A stretch of 64,000 nt of DNA. It comes from CAVZMI01 sp050011775 (lineage in GTDB: Bacteria; Bacteroidota; Ignavibacteria; UBA10030; CAVZMI01). This document shows positions 27,231 to 36,404 of this stretch, in pieces. The notes beneath the pieces were generated by a model. The model was not told where the DNA came from, searched no databases, and saw only the letters and a list, made by a program, of their open reading frames with translations. The stretch lies in the NCBI GenBank assembly GCA_050011775.1, contig JBEKIL010000010.1:62001-126000 (forward strand). The letters are read 5' to 3'. Each line of letters opens with the position of its first letter. Position 1 is the stretch's first letter. Made by a program: the position numbers and the translations under genes.

Positions 27231-28724
27231 TTAAGATGCGAATTGCTTCCGGCGTTCAGCCAATTCATCTTGAATCTGAAGATTGAGTTTCTTGTCTATC
27301 CCGTAGAATAATAAGGCAACGACTCCAATGAAGAACGTGATACACGGGTAGATGCTTGCCGTCATGCGGATACCGAATAGAGCATTTTCTGCTTGAGCGA
27401 CATTGGGGATATATCCGTACCCCGTGAGCAGCCACCCGCAGATAGCACCGCCGAGTCCCAGCCCCGCTTTTAGTGCAAACACAATACCCGCGAAGACAAC
27501 GCCGGTGGCACGGCGCATAGTCTTCCATTCAGCATAATCGGCTACATCGGCCATCATCGCCCACAGTAACGGAATCGTTGGGCCATAAGCCAGAGATTTA
27601 AGAATGTTCAACACAAACGTGAGCCCAACTGCTTCCGCCGGTAATACAACGAAAAGTCCGGTAAAGAGCGCCGTTAGAGATAAACCTACGATAAAGACTT
27701 TCTTTTTACCGAACCGAACCGCCAATGCTTTTGAGAATAGCACACCAATGATATTCGCCAGCATACCACACATATTAAATAGGCTGAATCCTACCGATGA
27801 GACATTTGTGCGGCTTTCTGTCGCAATGAGTCCGAATGTATTGAGAAGATTATGCCACCAGCCCGACTGGCCCAGCGCATCGGTAGAGGAGGTTACCAAC
27901 CCCCATGATTGCAGGAAATTGAACAATTGGTTTTTGTCCACGAAGTAAGTAAAATAGTAGAACATGCCGCTGCCCCACAAGGCGAGCGTACTGAAAAGGA
28001 ACAGGGTCAAAACGAACATTGCGATCCATGGTACGTTTTTTATAAGGGCGGCGAAGTCTTTCTTTGCCGACGATTTCTGCTTCGGATCCGGGTGAATGCG
28101 TTCACGGGCACTCAAGAAAGTGATGACGATGAATATGATGCTGAGAATCCCAAATAGCCCAATCGTCAACGACCAGCCTTTAGCGTTGTCGCCTTGTCCT
28201 AACTTGGCGACCATAGGCAGAGTCAAACCTTGCACCACCAACGCCGCCGTCATGGCAAAGAAGAAGCGATAGGAAGAGAGACTGGTGCGTTCATTTACGT
28301 CGCCGGTCATCACGCCATTGAGGGCCGAGTATGGCAGGTTATTGACGGAATAGACCGTCATCAGAAGAATATAGGTGACATAAGCATAAATAAGTTTTCC
28401 CGTCCCGCCGAAATTCGGAGTTGTAAACGTTAAGAAGAACATGAGTGCAAACGGTATCGCCGACCACAGAACCCATGGGCGGAATTTTCCCCATCTTGTA
28501 TTCGTGCGATCTGCAACAACGCCCATGAACGGGTCAAAAATCGCATCCCAAAAGCGTCCTACCAGCAGCAGTGTGCCTGCAGCCGCTGCAGTAATGCCGA
28601 AGACATCCGTGTAGAAACCCAGCTGAAAGATCAGCATCGTTTGAAACACGAAGTTAGCGGCTGCGTCTCCGAAGCCGTAACCAATTTTTTCTCGTACAGA
28701 AAGTTTACCCGTTGTTGTCTGCAC
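27231..28724 (-). CDS. GPH-family sugar:cation symporter (MFS superfamily)
   Basis: Inner-membrane transporter of 497 residues with about 12 membrane segments. It matches the glycoside-pentoside-hexuronide:cation symporters (XynP, MelB, UidB type). The family signature RFWDAIFDPFMGVVADRT followed by RWGKFRPWVLW is at about residues 60-95; GPTIPLLWAMMADVADYAEWK near 390 is the second typical segment. I chose the GTG at 28724, six bases after TTTGGAG, rather than the upstream TTG at 28736. An unusually long central loop (about 285-325, NLLNTFGLIATES) is present. It is the last gene of the run GH10-PfkB-GH3-GH116-symporter and would bring xylo- or gluco-oligosaccharides to those cytoplasmic hydrolases. 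Confidence 0.88.
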   Translation of the reverse strand: MQTTTGKLSVREKIGYGFGDAAANFVFQTMLIFQLGFYTDVFGITAAAAGTLLLVGRFWDAIFDPFMGVVADRTNTRWGKFRPWVLWSAIPFALMFFLTFTTPNFGGTGKLIYAYVTYILLMTVYSVNNLPYSALNGVMTGDVNERTSLSSYRFFFAMTAALVVQGLTLPMVAKLGQGDNAKGWSLTIGLFGILSIIFIVITFLSARERIHPDPKQKSSAKKDFAALIKNVPWIAMFVLTLFLFSTLALWGSGMFYYFTYFVDKNQLFNFLQSWGLVTSSTDALGQSGWWHNLLNTFGLIATESRTNVSSVGFSLFNMCGMLANIIGVLFSKALAVRFGKKKVFIVGLSLTALFTGLFVVLPAEAVGLTFVLNILKSLAYGPTIPLLWAMMADVADYAEWKTMRRATGVVFAGIVFALKAGLGLGGAICGWLLTGYGYIPNVAQAENALFGIRMTASIYPCITFFIGVVALLFYGIDKKLNLQIQDELAERRKQFAS

Positions 28725-28878
28725 TATCTGCTCCAAAGATTATTTTATATTACGCGTAAGATAATTTTTATTAAATTCTGATTCCCAGAAGAATTACCTA
28801 CCATAAACTTAAATTAACCCTGTTCTACTATATGTTCCATATTTAAATTAAGAAAAGCAAATTGTTCAGGTGTAGTCT

Positions 28879-31455
28879 TTAACTCTGATCAAATTTCAGA
28901 AATAAATCAGTGACAAAAGATTTCAATTTTTGAGCGTTTATTTTCGTCGTGCCTGTACGCTCTTGAAGTTCTTTTATAAATTGCAGCACTATCTGTGTCA
29001 GTACCGCACCCGGCCTGGGATAAGCAGCTACAATATAATGTGGCCCTGCGGTTAATTCTCCCGCTTCTTTTTCTAATTCTGCTCTCAGATTGTCGGGTGA
29101 TATTAAAGAATTAGCATGCTGGAAGATAACCTTATCCATTGCCTTATATACTTCTTTACTCTCTTTGACCAGACCATAATAATCAAGAAGCTGTGCAAAA
29201 ACATAATTTGATGTCGTATAGACGTCTTGGCCCTGTTCCGATTCTACCGCTTTCCCGTCTTCTGTCCGGCACATAGCCCAGCCCATAGTGGTCCGGTTAT
29301 TCTTATAAATTGTCTTGAGGATTTTTATTGCTCTCTCGTCCGAAACAAAGGGCTTCTCTCCTATTGCAATCAGATACCACAGGGCATCCAACTGATTAGT
29401 CCAAACATCGGTGTTTGTTTTTTTCGTAATAGTGTCATAACAGGTAACGTAATACTGCAACCTTCTGCCTTTTTTGTTTTTCTTATCTCTCCATAATTTC
29501 TCAAAAGCCGCAGAAGCTTTTTCAAAACTCGCTTCATATTGTTTTTTTGCCGGCTCATCCTCCATCATACCAGCCATTATTATCATTGCTTGACAGCCGG
29601 CCATGAAGGTAGTCGCATCGTAGCTATCTAGGCCAAACAATGTTAAATTATCAAATGTATTTTTAACTTCATGCGGATTACCCTCGGGGATACCGTCTCC
29701 GTCTATATCAAGTGTTTGCAAATATTCCAATCCAAATTTCAGCGTCTGCCAATTCTTTTTTAGAAATTCTGTATCACCCATGAATTTAGCGTTGCGCAGT
29801 ACCCTGATTGCCAGCTTGGGGAAAAGATCCACCCAGTAGTTATTATTATACCAGGCATAATCACTGACATTGCGCAGGGCATGACCTTTCACCAAAGCGC
29901 CTAAGTCATGTGCCACGCTGCCCTTAATCTTGAAAGTATCTCTTATCTGGGTCAGTGACTTGCCTTCGTATTCTTCCGGATGCTCTTGAAAATGTTTTCT
30001 GGCTTCGACAAATGACCCATGGAGATGATAAAACCGCTGTGTGAGATCTTCCGCCAGAATTGAGTCAATAAACCTCTGGCAGAGTTCTTGTTCTACATTG
30101 GGAAATAGTACGAGCAGCACCATCGAATACCAATCAACATCAGAAGGATCAATATAAGCGTAATCAAAACATTCCAGGAACCGGGCTCTATCATTGCCAT
30201 CATCGTCTTCAACCCAGACTGCGGCATTTGACAGGGGAAAACTAAATTCGTTTAAGATCAACCGGGTTAATCTCAAAGCACCATCTTTATCATTCTTATA
30301 GGAAGGACTTTTCCGTATATAATCAAAAATCCTGCTTTGGATTGTTAGAGCACGGTTCAGCCATTCAGAATAATTATCCAGGGCGAATTTTGCCATATCC
30401 ACAGCCCTGGTTTCTTTATTCTTGAAACTTTTTACATATTTACGTTCAAAATTTTTCCCATCAATAAACCGCTGTTGAGGGAAATCCAAAACGATGGCAA
30501 GCGGTATCGTCATGGTTGCCTTCGGCTTCAATGTAAAAGTAACACTTATGGCCGACCCATAATCTTGATTCAATATTGGTGCTCTCTTTTCGTAAAAGCT
30601 TCCATCATCATTCAACAATAAATCCTGTTTAAGCCTATTTAAGCAAAAGTAAGGTTGGGTATCTATTGTCACGCCGCTTATTTCCGGTACGGCAATGACC
30701 ATCCTGTCCGCGCATTCCTTGCTTCCCATGACCACTCCCCTGATGGCTGCAGATTTAAAATCTTCATGGACATGGTCTTTCACCGGTGTCGAACATAAAT
30801 AGACAGTGTCCTGATCCTTTGGCTTTAATTCTTTTTCTTGAAGATTTGCAAGGGACGGTCTGGGGAATACCAGAGTAATTTGTTGATCCTGGCTTGAAGT
30901 ATTCTCGACCTCATATTCCTCTACACCGATAGGCATCAGGGCCGGGACATCTCCGGATAAGAAGGGGGAAATCATTCTTCTTGTCACATTAACCTTCCCC
31001 AGTTTATATGTAAATTCCGCCAAAGGTGTAGCAATAGAAATAGAAGTTTGCTTTTCAGATATTGCAGGATGATAATAATTTTTTAAGGCAGGTACATCAT
31101 CAGGACCTTCAACCGCCTCGGGATCTTTTGCTGTGAGCATAACAAATTTATCACCCCCGCCTGCCAAGCCCTGGCGGGCAGGAACACGGATAAATGGCGC
31201 AGAGCCTAATTGAATTGCGTTCTGATTTAACAAGATCAGTCTGCCGGCATTATTAAGTCTATTGTATAAACCATATGGAGATATGCCTATTGAACAAGTA
31301 GGTGCACCCTGAAGCGCAATGGTATGAGGGAATAGAAGAGTTTTTGACATTCCCTGAAAATGGACCGCCATTTTATTATCAACATAAATCTTACTTATTT
31401 GTGATCCTGATATTGTATAAACGTCTTTTATTTTTAAACTAGAAGATTTCGGCAT
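28879..31455 (-). CDS. GH116 beta-glucosidase/beta-xylosidase
   Basis: Cytoplasmic glycoside hydrolase of 858 residues, with no signal peptide. The N-terminal half is a beta-sandwich like the GBA2 N-terminal domain. The C-terminal (alpha/alpha)6 domain has both GH116 catalytic motifs. FLECFDYAYIDPSDVDWYS holds the nucleophile Glu (about residue 428) and NTFDNLTLFG holds the acid/base Asp (about residue 602). Characterised bacterial and archaeal GH116 enzymes release glucose, xylose or GlcNAc from beta-linked glycosides. I chose the ATG at 31455 (MPKSSSLK) after AAAGAG; an upstream ATG at 31503 would add 16 residues. It follows the GH3 gene by 57 bases in the same operon and probably cleaves imported oligosaccharides. 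The exact sugar is not determinable. Confidence 0.87.
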   Translation of the reverse strand: MPKSSSLKIKDVYTISGSQISKIYVDNKMAVHFQGMSKTLLFPHTIALQGAPTCSIGISPYGLYNRLNNAGRLILLNQNAIQLGSAPFIRVPARQGLAGGGDKFVMLTAKDPEAVEGPDDVPALKNYYHPAISEKQTSISIATPLAEFTYKLGKVNVTRRMISPFLSGDVPALMPIGVEEYEVENTSSQDQQITLVFPRPSLANLQEKELKPKDQDTVYLCSTPVKDHVHEDFKSAAIRGVVMGSKECADRMVIAVPEISGVTIDTQPYFCLNRLKQDLLLNDDGSFYEKRAPILNQDYGSAISVTFTLKPKATMTIPLAIVLDFPQQRFIDGKNFERKYVKSFKNKETRAVDMAKFALDNYSEWLNRALTIQSRIFDYIRKSPSYKNDKDGALRLTRLILNEFSFPLSNAAVWVEDDDGNDRARFLECFDYAYIDPSDVDWYSMVLLVLFPNVEQELCQRFIDSILAEDLTQRFYHLHGSFVEARKHFQEHPEEYEGKSLTQIRDTFKIKGSVAHDLGALVKGHALRNVSDYAWYNNNYWVDLFPKLAIRVLRNAKFMGDTEFLKKNWQTLKFGLEYLQTLDIDGDGIPEGNPHEVKNTFDNLTLFGLDSYDATTFMAGCQAMIIMAGMMEDEPAKKQYEASFEKASAAFEKLWRDKKNKKGRRLQYYVTCYDTITKKTNTDVWTNQLDALWYLIAIGEKPFVSDERAIKILKTIYKNNRTTMGWAMCRTEDGKAVESEQGQDVYTTSNYVFAQLLDYYGLVKESKEVYKAMDKVIFQHANSLISPDNLRAELEKEAGELTAGPHYIVAAYPRPGAVLTQIVLQFIKELQERTGTTKINAQKLKSFVTDLFLKFDQS

Positions 31456-31512
31456 ATGATATTTTCTCTTTACTAAGTTGTTTAAATTTCTGTTAAGCAG
31501 CATCCAGGGTTC

Positions 31513-33339
31513 TTAACAATATGATAAGTCCAGAGTTTTCTTCTGGGGCGCCGGTTTTTTTACAGCACTTTCCTGTTGAACACCAAGCGCTACGGGCAAC
31601 TTCGTTTTAGGCGAGGGCTTGATTTTCCCAAAAAGCACTCCGACTGCGGCCCTTATAGAATCAGGCGTTCCGCTGAAATTGCAGACCGCAACGTCGGCCT
31701 CATTTGTCGTGCCTTCCACATACGGGTAGTTTGTCACAACGACTACTTTTTTACCCGCTTCTTTGAGCTTCTTGATAAGCAGCCGGTTATTGCCCGTCTT
31801 TACGATTCGGGCGTAATAATTTGTTATAACGACAAGGTCCACCTGCTTGGCAAGCTCGAGGCACTCTGCAATCTCATCATCGGTCGCGGCAAAGTCGGTA
31901 TCGACCAGAATCATATTTTGCGTATACTCCACCATATCCTCGGCGAACATATGTTGGTGCATATAAGGATCTTTTCCGCAGAATTCATAGGGAATACGCT
32001 GCTCGATAACCAGCATTTTCTCCTTAGGACTCAAAGGCAGCATTTTTTGATCATCGCGCATTACGATCAGGGCTCTCTTGGCAACATCCCAGGAAAAATC
32101 TATAACAGGTTTGCTCATTGCGTAGGCCTGAGCTTTTTTTGGATCCTTCTTCCCGGCTGTCTCAAACAGGCCCTGGTCGTACTTCATCCTTAAAAGATGC
32201 GTCACGGCTTCATCGATCCTCTCTTCGGAGAGTTCGCCCGATTCGACAGCTTGCTTGACTCCAAAGAAGCACTGCGATCTCGATTCATCATCAGCTTTCA
32301 AAAGTATCGTATCACACCCCGCCTTAATCGCCAACGCGCAAGCCCTCGGAAGAGGCCATTGTTTGAGGATTGCAGCCATGCCGATAGCATCGGACACAAT
32401 AACTCCATCGAATCCAAGTTCCTCTCTTAAAAGACCTGTAAGGATTTTTTCTGACAGAGTCGTAGGGAATTTATCGTCATAGGCGGGATAAACGGAATGC
32501 CCCGTCATAATGGCTTGTACTCCCGCGGCTATTGCAGCTTTGAACGGATACAATTCCACTTCCTGCATTCTTTGTTTGTCGGCTCTGATTACATCCAGCA
32601 CATCATGAGCGTCGGTTGCCGAATCACCTCTTCCGGGAAAATGTTTTGCGGTTGCCGCTATGCCACCGTCCTGAAAACCTTTCAGTAAAGCGACAGCGTG
32701 TTTTGCACAAGTCTCAGGGTCGTCACTAAAAGATCTTATTCCAATTTCAGGGTTCTTCGGATTGATATTTACATCGCAGACCGGTGAATACATCTGCGTA
32801 ACGCCAATAGCACTCAATTGTTTGGCAATGGTCAAACCGATTTTATAAGTCAGCTTTTCATCGCCGATGGCCGCCATGCCCATTGGAGGCGGAAACTGCC
32901 TAATTCCACCGGCCATGTAATCGTTTTTAAAATCGCCTTCAAAATCAATGGTCATATGGAGGGGAATCCTGGAACGCCTGCTCATTGCTATTTTCTGTAA
33001 TTTATTCAAGTCCTTCGTATAATCTTCCGGCGTTATGCTGATGCCAAAGGATTTGCCGGCAAAATAGGTATTTGATATGGTAAAATAACCCGGCGGCTTT
33101 TTAAAATTCTGATCTATCTGGGAATTACCCCAGTAAAGGTTTTTGCAGGTCTCAACCGCATAAGGTTCGAGGCAAAGACCGCCGCACTGCAACCTTGTGA
33201 TTTGTTCGATTCCGCTCGGCGTTATCATTGCGCCGCGCCTGGTAAACGTTAAAAGCTGGCCGATCTTTTCTTCCAAACTCATTTTTGATAATTTTTTACC
33301 GATAAATGCATCTCTTTTCGTATTGCTTTTCTTTACCAT
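31513..33339 (-). CDS. GH3 family hydrolase, NagZ-like, cytoplasmic
   Basis: Cytoplasmic enzyme of 608 residues with no signal peptide. The GH3 barrel has KHFPGRGDSATDAHDVL at 232-248, the catalytic loop typical of beta-N-acetylhexosaminidase (NagZ) types in which Asp-His acts as acid/base, and the nucleophile D317 in VIVSDAIGM. Residues 410-575 form a second alpha/beta domain, as in two-domain GH3 proteins. NagZ-like members include N-acetylglucosaminidases and some beta-glucosidases acting by phosphorolysis or hydrolysis. A clear AGGAGA site lies before the ATG. It sits between PfkB and GH116 in the intracellular sugar operon, so the true substrate may be a plant glycoside rather than peptidoglycan. 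Confidence 0.85.
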   Translation of the reverse strand: MVKKSNTKRDAFIGKKLSKMSLEEKIGQLLTFTRRGAMITPSGIEQITRLQCGGLCLEPYAVETCKNLYWGNSQIDQNFKKPPGYFTISNTYFAGKSFGISITPEDYTKDLNKLQKIAMSRRSRIPLHMTIDFEGDFKNDYMAGGIRQFPPPMGMAAIGDEKLTYKIGLTIAKQLSAIGVTQMYSPVCDVNINPKNPEIGIRSFSDDPETCAKHAVALLKGFQDGGIAATAKHFPGRGDSATDAHDVLDVIRADKQRMQEVELYPFKAAIAAGVQAIMTGHSVYPAYDDKFPTTLSEKILTGLLREELGFDGVIVSDAIGMAAILKQWPLPRACALAIKAGCDTILLKADDESRSQCFFGVKQAVESGELSEERIDEAVTHLLRMKYDQGLFETAGKKDPKKAQAYAMSKPVIDFSWDVAKRALIVMRDDQKMLPLSPKEKMLVIEQRIPYEFCGKDPYMHQHMFAEDMVEYTQNMILVDTDFAATDDEIAECLELAKQVDLVVITNYYARIVKTGNNRLLIKKLKEAGKKVVVVTNYPYVEGTTNEADVAVCNFSGTPDSIRAAVGVLFGKIKPSPKTKLPVALGVQQESAVKKPAPQKKTLDLSYC

Positions 33340-33362
33340 TTTCTATCTCCTGTTTTTCTTGT

Positions 33363-34580
33363 TTATGATTCCCATTTACCCCGGTTATAGGGCCCGACCC
33401 AGAATCCTCGTTCGTTCTTCCAGCCGGTCTCGTCAATTTTCAGATCTTTTGTTTTCCATCCCGCCTTAATACGCCTTGTCAAATCGTCGAACCCTTTATT
33501 CCAGGTAAGACCATCAGGAACGGTAACGTTCATACTTCCGGCGGCGTTTGCATATCTTAAGCAGGATTCGATTGTATGGTTCCAGACAAACGCGGAAAGG
33601 AATCCCGCAATTGCCGAATCACCGGAACCCAGCGCTCCTACAAATTTTTCCTCCTGATAAACAGGGAACCAGAGCTCGCGATTAGCCCAGTTTTCAAGAT
33701 CGGAACATCCTGCCGCACCCATTTTCTTAAGCCGGTCCTGGTCGGCCGTCCTGACATATAGGCCTCTGTGGCCGCATTTGATCATTGCTACTGCCGTACC
33801 CATTTTTATTAAATCACTTCCCATCGTGGAAATCTCTTTTACGGTCATATGGTCAAGTACGCTCTCTTTGGGTCCGAGCTTCGCCTTTTTTTCAAGAAAT
33901 TTTTCTTTATAAAGAAAATAAAATATCTCTTCCGCACTGGGAACCATAAAATCCGAAAGGGGTACCCACTCTTTAAGAATTGCAAACCAGTCGATTTGAC
34001 CTGCATAACTATTTACATCGGGAAGCGAAAGATCGAGCGCAGTTGTAGTTCCTAACTCTTTGGTCTCTTTGAGAATTTTTGTCAATTCACGACCTGTGTT
34101 TTCATACAGCTTTCTCATCCAGGGCGGATAACCGAATAGCATCAGTTTTGAACGCCGAACAAGATCGAAATCCATATCGTCATAGCCGAATGTGTCGTTG
34201 GCTCCACAATGATGAAGGTAAAAACGATCTATGCCGGGTATGCATATAGCAATGGTATATGATGTGGATTCACCGTCAACCATTTTGATCCCCTTAAAAT
34301 GCCCTTCGTGCTCTTCATACCAGCTAAGGATCTCTTTACCAAAATCATCATCCCCAATCTTGCCGATTAATTCAGTTTTTACGCCGAGCCGGCGGATGGA
34401 TACGCCGGCATTCGTAACAGGACCTCCCCCCACAACGACGCATTCACCCATGTTAATCATTTTGCCGGGTACAAGGACGTCTGTAAGGTTATCCACCTTA
34501 CCGTCAATTGTAAAAGCAGGTATTAAGTCGAGGCAAGTATGCCCCGCAGCTACGATTTCGATATCTTTTTTATTCACCAC
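33363..34580 (-). CDS. PfkB-family carbohydrate kinase
   Basis: Cytoplasmic ATP-dependent sugar kinase of the ribokinase fold, about 405 residues. That is longer than typical ribokinases of about 310, with extra sequence at the C terminus (WVGPYNRGKWES) and between 190 and 290. The first PfkB signature is GGGPVTNAGVSIRRLGVKT near residue 50. The second is GALGSGDSAIAGFLSA near 330, whose Asp is the catalytic base. The start is either of two tandem GTG codons (34580 or 34577) after AAGGAA; an upstream TTG at 34601 is less likely. It lies 24 bases before the GH3 gene. It probably phosphorylates a monosaccharide released by the neighbouring hydrolases; which one is not visible. Confidence 0.87.
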   Translation of the reverse strand: MVNKKDIEIVAAGHTCLDLIPAFTIDGKVDNLTDVLVPGKMINMGECVVVGGGPVTNAGVSIRRLGVKTELIGKIGDDDFGKEILSWYEEHEGHFKGIKMVDGESTSYTIAICIPGIDRFYLHHCGANDTFGYDDMDFDLVRRSKLMLFGYPPWMRKLYENTGRELTKILKETKELGTTTALDLSLPDVNSYAGQIDWFAILKEWVPLSDFMVPSAEEIFYFLYKEKFLEKKAKLGPKESVLDHMTVKEISTMGSDLIKMGTAVAMIKCGHRGLYVRTADQDRLKKMGAAGCSDLENWANRELWFPVYQEEKFVGALGSGDSAIAGFLSAFVWNHTIESCLRYANAAGSMNVTVPDGLTWNKGFDDLTRRIKAGWKTKDLKIDETGWKNERGFWVGPYNRGKWES

Positions 34581-34639
34581 ACTAAGTTCCTTATGATACA
34601 ATTCTACATGAAATAATTCTGCATGTCTTTTTGGCGTTA

Positions 34640-35854
34640 CTAAATCGACAGTGCAGGATTTCTATATTGATGTTCACCTAAAACGTTATTTAACCTAACC
34701 ATCTGTGTTCCGGACTCACGGTCTTGAGCTATCTTGGCAACCGCATCAAAGGCGGGTTTCTTTTTAAGGTGACGGTCGAACAATAGAGGATAATCGGTGC
34801 GTCCGATAACGGGCCAATCATTACGCCACGATTGTCCATCGTGAACTCCCCATACAGTCACCCGGTTAAACTTATCCCGATGCTTACGAAAAAACGAAAA
34901 TAATTCGGCGTATCGATTTGCCAGATCTTTTTGAACAGAGTAGGGCAGGACATGGATGTATGGATTTAGCTTCTTCTGTAATTCTGAATCCAGGGTTAAA
35001 AGTTCCTTGTACAAATAATCTTCAGCAAAAGGAAGTACGCTTAAATCCATCTCCGTAATCATCAACTTAACTCCCAATTTGGAAAGAGCCCTTATGAAGT
35101 TCTCAATCTGTTCGAAACTAGGATAGTCCAGACCCCAGTGTCCCTGTATGCCGATGCCATCTATGCGAACGCCTTTCGACTGCAAATCCTGGATCAACCG
35201 GACGACGCCGTCGCATTGATGTTCCTTCCACAGATTATAATCATTGTAATAGAGCTGAGCGTCGGGATCGGCCTGACGGGCGTATTCAAAAGCCTTGAGC
35301 ACATAATCTTCGCCGATAATTTCGAGCCATTTGCATTTTCTGAATTGGCCATCAGGTGTGATCGCTTCATTGACGACATCCCAGCCATGGATTCGGCCTT
35401 TGTAACGGCCCATCACCGTGAATATGTGATCTTTCATCCGTTCAAGCAGCAACTCGCGGCTTATGGGTTTGCCCGACTCGTCCTGGAACACCCAGTCCGG
35501 CGTTTGATAAAACCAGACGAGAGTGTGGCCGATTATATGCATTTTGTGCTCCTCACCAAAAGCCACATAACGGTCCGCTGCTTCGAAATTATATCTGTCC
35601 GGTTCCGGATGAACCTCTTCCCATTTTAAAATATTCTCAGGTGAGATGCTGTTAAAATGTTTTTTCACAAGGTCGAGGGAGTATGGTTCTTTTCCCAAAA
35701 TCTGATCTAGATTGAGAGCAACACCGATATAAAAGTCATCCTTAAACAAATCTTTCAAGACAAGCTGATCGTCATATTTGGCACCGATCGCAGTAACAGA
35801 CCCAAGGAGTTTTGGAAAAAAAGAAGTAAAAGCTGTTTTAATTCGGGTTTTCAT
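34640..35854 (-). CDS. GH10 endo-1,4-beta-xylanase, no sorting tail
   Basis: Xylanase of about 404 residues. The GH10 barrel shows SISPENILKWEEVHPEP, HTLVWF, the acid/base Glu in GWDVVNEAI (E163) and the nucleophile Glu in MITEMDLSV (E268), plus WGVHDGQSW near the end. The N terminus (MKTRIKTAFTSFFPKLLGSVTAIGA) is only weakly signal-like, so location may be periplasmic or cytoplasmic. A GTG at 35869 would add five residues. Unlike the GH10 at 9923 it has no T9SS tail and no beta-rich extension, which fits a role on short xylo-oligosaccharides. It is the first gene of the intracellular sugar operon, and an operator-like palindrome lies about 300 bases upstream. Confidence 0.9.
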   Translation of the reverse strand: MKTRIKTAFTSFFPKLLGSVTAIGAKYDDQLVLKDLFKDDFYIGVALNLDQILGKEPYSLDLVKKHFNSISPENILKWEEVHPEPDRYNFEAADRYVAFGEEHKMHIIGHTLVWFYQTPDWVFQDESGKPISRELLLERMKDHIFTVMGRYKGRIHGWDVVNEAITPDGQFRKCKWLEIIGEDYVLKAFEYARQADPDAQLYYNDYNLWKEHQCDGVVRLIQDLQSKGVRIDGIGIQGHWGLDYPSFEQIENFIRALSKLGVKLMITEMDLSVLPFAEDYLYKELLTLDSELQKKLNPYIHVLPYSVQKDLANRYAELFSFFRKHRDKFNRVTVWGVHDGQSWRNDWPVIGRTDYPLLFDRHLKKKPAFDAVAKIAQDRESGTQMVRLNNVLGEHQYRNPALSI

Positions 35855-35869
35855 TTTATATTCAGGCAC

Positions 35870-36404
35870 TTCTTCTCGTACCGCCTCTCGGCTTCGTAAT
35901 TAATCTCCGTTCATTCTGAGGTTTGTAGACAGAAATTCAGACGATGATCAAGAAAATATAGTGTTGTTCCAACATCGATCTGGAGATGCCAGTCGAAATT
36001 AGCGCCTGCGGAGTAAGTATTTTAGTCCTCCCAATGCGAGCACACCTTTTCTTCCAATTTTACAAAAATTCTACCCTCAAGAGAAACGTCACACAGTTGC
36101 TCTTGTCCATAAAGCTTGGTATTGCCCTCTGAGATTTATACCGGTTCAAATGAAATTGAATCGTTTCAATATAATAAAAAATAATTCTAAATGTCAAGCC
36201 AAAAATCCGTCGCGCAGGTTTATGTTTTTATTGAAAAATACCCGGATGGCCTTAACTCAAATGCCTACATAGTCTTAATAATCAGTATTAAATTCCTCTT
36301 CCCTACTCGAAGTACGTGACGTTCAAATGGTCTCCCAAATCAACTTTTCTGTACCATTCAACTCCAATCGATTCGAATAAAGTCATGAATATTCGCAATT
36401 TAGT
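35870..36404. other. Intergenic region upstream of the GH10 operon
   Basis: A gene-free stretch of 535 bases between the MtaB-type gene and the GH10 operon. It contains the operator-like 16-mer at 36155 and an AT-rich flank (ATAATAAAAAATAATTC) likely to hold the promoter. An AATCGATT palindrome lies near 36366. No terminator hairpin was found after the MtaB-type gene. No credible open frame was seen. Confidence 0.5.
36155..36170. promoter_or_regulatory. LacI-type operator candidate, copy 1
   Basis: ATTGAATCGTTTCAAT is a near-perfect palindrome with a central CG, the form typical of LacI/GalR-family operators. The identical 16-mer occurs at 56442. This copy is about 300 bases upstream of the GH10 start. 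Confidence 0.65.

Noticed and set aside
36155..36170. The 16-bp palindrome as a site for the XylR-type regulator in the window
   Set aside because: That regulator binds DNA through an AraC domain, which usually recognises direct repeats; the palindrome fits a LacI-type dimer.
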